From assembly GCA_948500755.1 (NCBI GenBank), contig CAOOYH010000014.1, forward strand, positions 1 to 28,532: DNA of 28,532 nt, written 5' to 3'. Positions 23,532 through 28,532 of the stretch are shown here, piece by piece. Origin of the DNA: an uncultured Lactobacillus sp. GTDB taxonomy: Bacteria; Bacillota; Bacilli; Lactobacillales; Lactobacillaceae. The first letter of the stretch is position 1. Each line of letters starts with the position of its first letter. Position numbers and translations under genes: made by a program. The notes under the pieces are model-generated. The model did no database searches. It saw nothing but the letters and a program-made list of their open reading frames with translations, and had not been told where the DNA came from.

Positions 23532-23560
23532 ACTATAATCTTAAAGAAAATGATTGTCAA
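23532..23560 (-). promoter_or_regulatory. Promoter of the exporter operon
   Basis: On the minus strand: TTGACA (23560-23555), a 17-base spacer, TATAGT (23537-23532), with a leader of about 40 bases. It matches the consensus closely. Confidence 0.75.
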
Positions 23561-23566
23561 ATAATC

Positions 23567-23599
23567 TTACAAACATGTAATTATCTTTGACATATATGT
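23567..23599. promoter_or_regulatory. Candidate operators between the MerR gene and the exporter operon
   Basis: Two dyads lie upstream of the exporter promoter: TTACA-AACA-TGTAA (23567-23580) and ACATATATGT (23590-23599). The second overlaps a TTGACA (23587-23592) that could be the -35 box of the MerR gene, with CATAAG 19 bases further on. Long spacers are typical of MerR-controlled promoters, but this pairing is weak. Confidence 0.35.
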
Positions 23600-23660
23600 T
23601 GCTAAAACTGTCATAAGATTTTAAACTAGAATTGAGATTATGATATTTAAGGATAAAAAA

Positions 23661-24098
23661 ATGGAAGCAAAAAAGATATTTCATGATGTGTTTCAAAATA
23701 TTGAAGTCGGAATAGGCGAAGTAAGTAAAACGGTTGGTGTTTCGCAAAGACAGTTACGGTATTGGGAAGAAAAGGGATATATTAAGCCGGTCGATGATAA
23801 TCAAAGTGGAGTTAGAAGATATACTCTTTCAACTTTATATTTAATTATTTTTATTAAAACTCAACTTGATCAGGGATTTACTTTATCTGCAGCCTTTGAG
23901 CGCTCAAAAGATATTAAAGTAAAAAGTAAAATTGTGAGAAATTTTTTTGAACACACTTTTAATGATGTAACTATTACGGATGCAGATAAAGCCTACGGTG
24001 AGATCGACTTGGGAGAACTTTTAGTGCAAGATGGTCAAAAGTATCATTTTAAAGGCGTAGTCGATGAGCATGGTCGATATCTAAAAATTGATAAATAA
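23661..24098 (+). CDS. MerR-family transcriptional regulator
   Basis: A 145-residue regulator. Residues about 17-75 form the winged helix: GIGEVSKTVGVSQRQLRYWEEKGYIKP, then GVRRYTLSTLYLIIFIKTQLDQG, a classic MerR pattern including the RYWE recognition-helix end. A short dimerization/effector part of about 65 residues without Cys follows, so it is not a metal sensor of the MerR/CueR kind. It is divergent from the DHA2 exporter operon and probably controls it in response to a drug or membrane signal. I start at ATG 23661 (MEAKKIF) since AAGGAT lies about seven bases upstream; an ATG at 23640 has no such site. Its transcript ends at a terminator shared with oppA. Confidence 0.85.
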   Translation: MEAKKIFHDVFQNIEVGIGEVSKTVGVSQRQLRYWEEKGYIKPVDDNQSGVRRYTLSTLYLIIFIKTQLDQGFTLSAAFERSKDIKVKSKIVRNFFEHTFNDVTITDADKAYGEIDLGELLVQDGQKYHFKGVVDEHGRYLKIDK

Positions 24099-24133
24099 AA
24101 AATGAAGTATCCATTTATAGATACTTCATTTTT
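24098..24133. terminator. Bidirectional terminator between the MerR and oppA genes
   Basis: A perfect 14-bp stem with AATGAAGTATC (24101-24111) in its left arm and an 8-base loop, A-run and T-run outside. Confidence 0.88.
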
Positions 24134-24184
24134 AGGACAAGTCGATATTAAAGTTATATATGTTGATTAGTTGTGATTTATGAA

Positions 24185-25939
24185 TTATTTGCTAAAGCCA
24201 GCTTCATACCAAACATTAGCAGATGGTTTTAATGACCATCCCGTAACCTTACTGTTAACTGCAGTAACCGAGTAAGCTCCACTAGTTGGAACGACGTAAG
24301 CTTTATTGTACATCCATCTTTGCCATTCATGGAATTTTTGTACTCGATAATTTTTATCAAAAGATTTGGCAGAATCAATTTCATCTAAAAGTTTAGTATT
24401 AGTTGGAGACACAAAGCGGGCAAAGTTATATGGCATTTTTTCACCATAAAATACGCTTGGAGAAGGGTCACCGGCAGCGCCCCAGCTTCCTTCAAGTACA
24501 TCAATTTTTGGATCACTAGATTTAACTGCGGCAACCCAGCGATTAAATTCCATTGGGCGACCGCCAAGAAACTTAACGTTTAGGCCGGCTTTTTTCCATT
24601 GCTGGATATAGTTGCGCCAGATCGCCTCGCTGTTTTCGCCTGATCCACGCACAGCTATATTAATTACTAAAGGCTTACCGTTAGGCTGACGTCTGTAAAG
24701 GGCACCAGGAGCTTTTTTGTAGCCAGCTTTATCTAATAATTCATTAGCTTTATTTAAGTTATAAGAATAAGTTGGAATGTTTTTATCGTAATATGGCGTA
24801 AATTGTGAAGGAATTAGTGAATTAACTCTGAATTTTAAGCCATGATAAAAACGATTATTAATAACATCTACATTCATAGCATAAGCCATTGCTTTTCTTA
24901 AGGCGGGGTTATTCATTTTGGCATGAGGATTTTCTACATTTTTTCCTAGTTTTTGATCCCATTTACCAACTTTAAAGGCTAGGTAGTTGTAGCTGAGAGT
25001 CTTTTTGCCAACGAAATTAACTCCCTTAGTATTTTTGACTTGCAGCCATTGAGAGTCTAAAACACTGGCTACATCAAATTTGTGGCTTTTGATTGCTTGG
25101 GAAACATTTGAATTAGTAATATTTGACATGTAGATATGAGCAAAATTAGGTTTTCCACGCCAATAATACGGATTTCTAGACCAGCTAGTTGATTGACCCT
25201 GAACTGTCTTATCCATCTTGTAAGGACCAAAGTAGAGGGGATGCTTTCTAACTTGATCACTAGATACTAATTTTTCGAATGGTACTTTTTTCAAATAGTG
25301 ATAAGGAGCGGCATGTTCCCAGTAAAAACCACTAGCAGCATTTAGCATTGCTGGTTTTAATTCTTTGAAATGAAGAATTAATGTCTTCCCGTTAGGACCA
25401 TCTGGCATTTCAATTCCAGAAATTTCTTTGGCTTTTCCTTGATGATATTCAGCCATACCTTTAATATTTTCTAATGAAGAAGTATATTGAGTAGTTTGAA
25501 CCTTAGGATTGGCAAGAATTTCATAAGAGTACTCTAGATCTTTGGCAACTACTGGTTTACCATCTGACCAGCGAACTTTGTCCTTTACCTTGATTTTAGC
25601 CGTATTATCGTGATGATTTAATTTTAACGTGGCAGCTCCTTTATCAGTAATTTGATATTGATCATTGATTGAAAACAGCGACTCATCTCCCGGAGCGGCA
25701 GCCTCTACATCGGGACTGGTATCAGCAATTTCTGAGAGAAAAATTCCAGTAAAAGGTGATTCGTTTTCTAGTGCATAGGTCAGAGTGCCACCTTTTTTAA
25801 TGGCTTTCTTGGGGACATTCTGAGAAAACTTGATTGTCTGATTACTGGAATCAGTTTTCTTAGCACCACAAGCAGTTGCGAATATCGTAAGAGAGCTTGC
25901 GAGAGTTACATACAGCAGTTTGGACTTTGACATCTTCAT
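24185..25939 (-). CDS. oppA: Oligopeptide-binding lipoprotein (OppA-like, SBP family 5)
   Basis: A 584-residue extracellular solute-binding protein that would deliver peptides to an Opp-type ABC importer. The N-terminus has a lipoprotein signal: basic MKMSKSK, a hydrophobic core, and FATAC with lipidated Cys24. The position usually held by Leu in the lipobox is Ala. The body has the family 5 pattern, including KVRWSDGKPVVAKDLEYSYEI-like DNA-coded text near residue 115-140 and the 'NPALRKAMAYAMN' helix. GGAG lies eight bases before ATG 25939. No permease or ATPase gene adjoins it, so it is a solo binding protein that must use a transporter encoded elsewhere. A T-box leader ties its expression to uncharged tRNA, which fits peptide uptake as a response to amino-acid shortage. 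Confidence 0.9.
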   Translation of the reverse strand: MKMSKSKLLYVTLASSLTIFATACGAKKTDSSNQTIKFSQNVPKKAIKKGGTLTYALENESPFTGIFLSEIADTSPDVEAAAPGDESLFSINDQYQITDKGAATLKLNHHDNTAKIKVKDKVRWSDGKPVVAKDLEYSYEILANPKVQTTQYTSSLENIKGMAEYHQGKAKEISGIEMPDGPNGKTLILHFKELKPAMLNAASGFYWEHAAPYHYLKKVPFEKLVSSDQVRKHPLYFGPYKMDKTVQGQSTSWSRNPYYWRGKPNFAHIYMSNITNSNVSQAIKSHKFDVASVLDSQWLQVKNTKGVNFVGKKTLSYNYLAFKVGKWDQKLGKNVENPHAKMNNPALRKAMAYAMNVDVINNRFYHGLKFRVNSLIPSQFTPYYDKNIPTYSYNLNKANELLDKAGYKKAPGALYRRQPNGKPLVINIAVRGSGENSEAIWRNYIQQWKKAGLNVKFLGGRPMEFNRWVAAVKSSDPKIDVLEGSWGAAGDPSPSVFYGEKMPYNFARFVSPTNTKLLDEIDSAKSFDKNYRVQKFHEWQRWMYNKAYVVPTSGAYSVTAVNSKVTGWSLKPSANVWYEAGFSK

Positions 25940-25985
25940 ATAAAATCTCCTTTCGTCAAAAATCCACTAACAGCATGATTAAGAA

Positions 25986-26030
25986 AACAAAAAGACGTCC
26001 TATTAGATCAATTTGATCCAATAGGGCGTC
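25986..26030 (-). terminator. T-box terminator
   Basis: On the minus strand, arms from GACGCCCTATTGGATCA and TGATCTAATAGGACGTC pair almost throughout (positions 26030 down to 25994), then TTTTTGTTTT. The antiterminator uses the T-box sequence just upstream of it. Confidence 0.88.
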
Positions 26031-26275
26031 TTGTCGCTGTACCACCTATTTTTACTAGAAAACTAGTCTTTAATTAACGTACGGTTCAATACAGGAGAAC
26101 GATACGCCGTCGCTATAAAGGGCTGTCCCTTAAACCACTCTAAATCGTAGTTTACGCTCAAAGGTGATTTTCATTAAGAATCTATCTATTTCTTCACACC
26201 AACCAGAAATTCTCTGAAAGACGATTTCCTAATTACTTTTCCTTATCAAAGCTGTTTGATAATAATGTTTGTGAC
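25986..26275 (-). promoter_or_regulatory. T-box riboswitch leader of oppA
   Basis: Read on the minus strand, the leader has the hallmarks of a T-box: an AGAGA bulge (in CAGAGAATTT), the GGTTGGTGTGAA distal loop (26204-26193) closed by ATTTCT/AGAAAT, CACCTTTGAGC on the descending strand of stem I, the T-box sequence AGGTGGTACAGCG (26047-26035, against the common AGGGTGGTACCGCG), and a long terminator. The TGGT in the antiterminator bulge would pair with a tRNA ending ACCA. By comparison with remembered leaders the specifier codon is most likely TAC, tyrosine (26149-26147), but I could not fold stem I fully, so Asn, Thr or Leu readings one or two bases away remain open. Confidence 0.88.
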
Positions 26276-26279
26276 CATA

Positions 26280-26307
26280 ATATTACGCCGTTTTGAAAAT
26301 AAGTCAA
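26280..26307 (-). promoter_or_regulatory. Promoter of the T-box/oppA transcript
   Basis: Minus strand TTGACT (26307-26302), 16-base spacer, TAATAT (26285-26280). It lies just before the start of the T-box structure. Confidence 0.5.
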
Positions 26308-26586
26308 CATCAAATTATATTTTTCTTATTTTTAATATAATTTTTTATTTATAGTTTAATGAGGCTTATCAAGATGGATAAGGAATAAAAAATTCCTGAT
26401 GTTAATGAAAAATAAAACGATTTCATATAAGCTAAATGTTATTAAATTTGACTCATTAATAAGACAATAAAAAAAGAAAAATCTATTTATATAGATTGAT
26501 ATTTGGTATAAATGTTATTTAATTTAATTAAATATTATAAAAATTTGAGCAAAAAAGAAGATTTTTTTATTAAATAGGCCTATACT
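26308..26586. other. AT-rich divergent intergenic region
   Basis: No gene is seen. The stretch holds short hairpins (AGGAAT-AAAAA-ATTCCT near 26380 and the one at 26480-26497) and otherwise A/T-rich DNA. Confidence 0.5.
26480..26497 (-). terminator. Orphan terminator-like hairpin
   Basis: AATCTAT-TTAT-ATAGATT is a perfect 7-bp hairpin. On the minus strand it is followed by a long T-rich tract (TTTCTTTTTTT). No gene on the minus strand ends here. Confidence 0.35.
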
Positions 26587-26592
26587 TATAAT
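26587..26592 (+). promoter_or_regulatory. Candidate -10 element of the split-barrel gene
   Basis: TATAAT 30 bases before the start codon; the -35 position is only T-rich. Confidence 0.45.
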
Positions 26593-26621
26593 TGATTAGT
26601 AGTAGAAAGGAACTATATACT

Positions 26622-26987
26622 ATGAAAAAATTAAACACAAATAAATTAACTGATAAACAAGCTGACCTTTTTAAGAACAATTTAGTTTACATTGCTACTG
26701 TTGATGAAAATGGTAATCCACAAGTTGGTCCTAAAGGCTCAATGACAGTATTAGACCCATCTCATATGCAATATCTTGAAAAAACTAAAGGTGCAGCCTT
26801 TGAAAATATTAAAAATGGTTCAAAAGTAGCATTAGTAGCAGCTGATGTACCATCACATACTGCTGTTCAAGTTTTGGCTACGCCACATGTTCATGAAGAT
26901 GATGAATATGCAAAGAAGATCGTTTCTGGTACCGATACTCCAAATGCATTTGTAGTAGTACTTGATATTGATGAAATTTTTGAATAA
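26622..26987 (+). CDS. Pyridoxamine 5'-phosphate oxidase-like FMN-binding split-barrel protein
   Basis: A 121-residue cytoplasmic protein of the PNPOx-like split-barrel fold. The N-terminal pattern KNNLVYIATVDENGNPQVGPKGSMTV is characteristic: a first strand with 'ATVDENGNPQV' and the Pro-Lys-Gly turn found in short flavin-binding members. At this length it is unlikely to be a true PdxH (about 210 residues). Such small members bind FMN, heme or F420 and often act as reductases or in stress defence; the role here is unknown. ATG 26622 follows AAAGGAA by nine bases; upstream in-frame codons lie in the promoter. It is a single-gene unit. Confidence 0.8.
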   Translation: MKKLNTNKLTDKQADLFKNNLVYIATVDENGNPQVGPKGSMTVLDPSHMQYLEKTKGAAFENIKNGSKVALVAADVPSHTAVQVLATPHVHEDDEYAKKIVSGTDTPNAFVVVLDIDEIFE

Positions 26988-27037
26988 TTATAGAAAAGAT
27001 ATTTTTCTGTCTACATTTTAAATTATTTAATAAAGAG

Positions 27038-27069
27038 GCTAAGTATTAGATCAAATACTTAGCTTTTTT
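27038..27069 (+). terminator. Terminator of the split-barrel gene
   Basis: A perfect 10-bp stem GCTAAGTATT / AATACTTAGC with a 6-base loop and six T. Confidence 0.87.
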
Positions 27070-27079
27070 GTTATAAAAC

Positions 27080-27107
27080 TTGCTTATTTTCTATATTAAT
27101 GTAAGAT
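27080..27107 (+). promoter_or_regulatory. Possible promoter of the cysteine peptidase gene
   Basis: TTGCTT, 16 bases, TAAGAT; weak but placed suitably, 40 bases before the start codon. Confidence 0.3.
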
Positions 27108-27147
27108 TAAAATTAATTAAATTAATGAAGACAAAAGGAGAAATATA

Positions 27148-28464
27148 ATGGGCGCCTTATCTGAACAAGAATTAGCAGCTTTTTCTGCAGACTTTAACAA
27201 AAATGATAAAAATAAAATTGCTTCTAGAGCTGCACGTCGAAGTGGATTATTTGAGGCATCATTTAACGATGAAGTTTCAAAGCGATTAAATCATACTTTT
27301 TCAACTGAATTAGATATCGGTGAAGTTACTGATCAAAAGCATTCTGGACGTTGTTGGGAATTTGCTACTTTAAATGTTTTGCGTCATCATTTTGGCCAAA
27401 AGTATCATGTTAAAGATTTTACTTTCTCACAAGCTTATAATTTCTTTTGGGATAAGATTGAGAGAGCAAATGCTTTTTATGATAGTATGATTCGCTTAGC
27501 TGATAAACCAATTGATGATCGTGAGGTTGAAACTTGGTTTAACTTTGCAGGTCAAGATGGTGGATTGTGGCAAATGGCCATTAATCTAGTTAAAAAATAC
27601 GGTGTTGTTCCATCATATGCGATGTCAGAAAATGCGACTTCAAATAATACTAGTGCTTTAATCGATTCCTTAGCTCGTAAAGAAAGAAAAGATGCTTTGG
27701 TACTTCGTAAATTAGTTCAAGAAGGTAAGCTAGAAGAAGCTGAAAAAGCTAAGAGGGAATTTTTAAATGAGGTTTACCGAATGGCAGCAGTTGCTTTGGG
27801 TGAGCCACCTAAGAAATTTGATTTAGAGTACCGAGACGACGATAAGAAATATCATTTAGAAAAGGATTTAACGCCACGTCAATTTGCTGAAAAATATTTA
27901 AAAGACTTTAATTGGGATGATTACGTTGTTTTATTGAATTCACCTAATTATGATTACAACAAACGCTATCACCAAGGTTTATACGATAATGTGGCTGGTG
28001 GTACTCCGATTACTGGGCTAAATGTACCAATTGAAGTGTTAGCTAGAGCAGCTGCAGCCCAATTGAAAGATGGAAAAGCAGTTATTTTTGGAAACGACGT
28101 ATTAAAACAAATGGAACGTAAGACTGGTTTCCTTGATACTGAATTATACAAAACGGATGATCTATTTAGTGTTGATACTCAAATGAGTAAAGCAGATCGT
28201 TTAGCCACGGGGGAAGGCTCTGCAACACACGATATGACCTTAGTCGGTGTAGATGAAGATAATGGCGAAATTCGCAAATGGAAAGTAGAAAATTCTTGGG
28301 GTGATAAGTATGGCCATAAAGGATTCTACGAAATGAGCCAGAAGTGGTTTGAAGAATATGTGTATGATGTCGTTGTTGATAAGAAATATTTGTCTGACGA
28401 TTTAGTTAAACTCTGGGAAGAGCCAGCTATTGACTTAAAACCTTGGGAACACATTGGACTATAA
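27148..28464 (+). CDS. pepE: C1-family cysteine peptidase, PepC/PepE/PepG type
   Basis: A 438-residue cytoplasmic papain-like peptidase of the bleomycin-hydrolase family, which in lactobacilli includes aminopeptidase PepC (about 449) and the endopeptidases PepE/PepG (about 437-438). Catalytic residues are all present: Cys69 in QKHSGRCW, His361 in ATHDMTLVG and Asn382 in VENSWG. Conserved FSQAYNFFWDKIERAN and the GEPPKKFDLEYRDDDKKYH block support the family. The length and the C-terminus (KPWEHIGL) fit PepE/PepG better than PepC, whose last residues are usually small and trim the active site; I use pepE with moderate confidence. AAAAGGAG precedes the ATG. It adds a third peptidase to pepX and pepN in this window, all serving peptide-derived nitrogen supply together with oppA. 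Confidence 0.88.
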   Translation: MGALSEQELAAFSADFNKNDKNKIASRAARRSGLFEASFNDEVSKRLNHTFSTELDIGEVTDQKHSGRCWEFATLNVLRHHFGQKYHVKDFTFSQAYNFFWDKIERANAFYDSMIRLADKPIDDREVETWFNFAGQDGGLWQMAINLVKKYGVVPSYAMSENATSNNTSALIDSLARKERKDALVLRKLVQEGKLEEAEKAKREFLNEVYRMAAVALGEPPKKFDLEYRDDDKKYHLEKDLTPRQFAEKYLKDFNWDDYVVLLNSPNYDYNKRYHQGLYDNVAGGTPITGLNVPIEVLARAAAAQLKDGKAVIFGNDVLKQMERKTGFLDTELYKTDDLFSVDTQMSKADRLATGEGSATHDMTLVGVDEDNGEIRKWKVENSWGDKYGHKGFYEMSQKWFEEYVYDVVVDKKYLSDDLVKLWEEPAIDLKPWEHIGL

Positions 28465-28532
28465 TAAATCGAACTTATCTTTGATCTGATTAGCAAAAGT
28501 ATATGTTAAATAAATAAGTTTGAAATATAAAA
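28465..28532. other. Non-coding end of window
   Basis: Sixty-eight AT-rich bases after the peptidase gene; no complete terminator is visible before the window ends. Confidence 0.5.

Noticed and set aside
1..28532. CRISPR arrays, insertion sequences, replication origins and rRNA genes
   Set aside because: No regularly spaced repeats, transposase-like reading frames, DnaA-box clusters or rRNA sequence were recognised in the window.

Overview
The window reads as chromosomal DNA of a low-GC lactic acid bacterium, most likely Lactobacillus of the gasseri/johnsonii group. This rests on recognisable lactobacillar genes (pepX, pepN, a 438-residue PepC/E/G-type cysteine peptidase, a DHA2 exporter paired with a DUF4811 gene, a T-box-controlled oppA), strong AGGAGG-like ribosome binding sites and AT-rich intergenic DNA. 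The species is inferred; no database was searched.

Left part (1-8.8 kb), accessory surface region. Three consecutive genes encode proteins with an N-terminal CxxC-x10-CxxC zinc ribbon followed by membrane segments. Next come two tandem paralogous polytopic proteins of YfhO/GT-C type and a Wzy-like polymerase/ligase protein in a tight operon. This looks like a cassette for building or decorating a surface glycan, but it has no cytosolic glycosyltransferase or flippase of its own. An Rgg-type regulator follows and carries a run of eight G inside its coding sequence, a possible slippage switch.

Middle part (8.8-19.2 kb), core genes with one insertion. pepX (minus) and pepN (plus) are divergent peptidase genes, followed by a HAD phosphatase and a tRNA-Arg(UCU). 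The 3' end of the tRNA and its terminator are repeated 2150 bp downstream. Between the copies lie an apparent C-terminal remnant of an integrase, an orphan perfect hairpin and one ABC exporter gene. I read this as a decayed 2.15-kb islet inserted at the tRNA-Arg 3' end, between the tRNA and glmS. glmS has a 14-bp-arm palindrome in its leader, directly before the ribosome binding site.

Right part (19.2-28.5 kb). A Fic toxin gene overlaps an upstream antitoxin gene whose C-terminal half has the VbhA-type inhibitory motif (SxxxEG) and whose N-terminal half looks like an XRE helix-turn-helix. Then follow a solitary GT-A-like glycosyltransferase gene, a MerR regulator divergent from a DHA2 multidrug exporter/DUF4811 operon, a solo oppA lipoprotein gene on the minus strand under a T-box leader, a small FMN-binding split-barrel protein, and a C1-family cysteine peptidase gene. 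Most transcription units end in clear intrinsic terminators, several of them bidirectional between convergent genes.

Best candidates for something not well described: the antitoxin architecture together with the R-to-K change in the Fic motif, the zinc-ribbon/GT-C/Wzy cassette, the tRNA-Arg islet, and the glmS leader palindrome.
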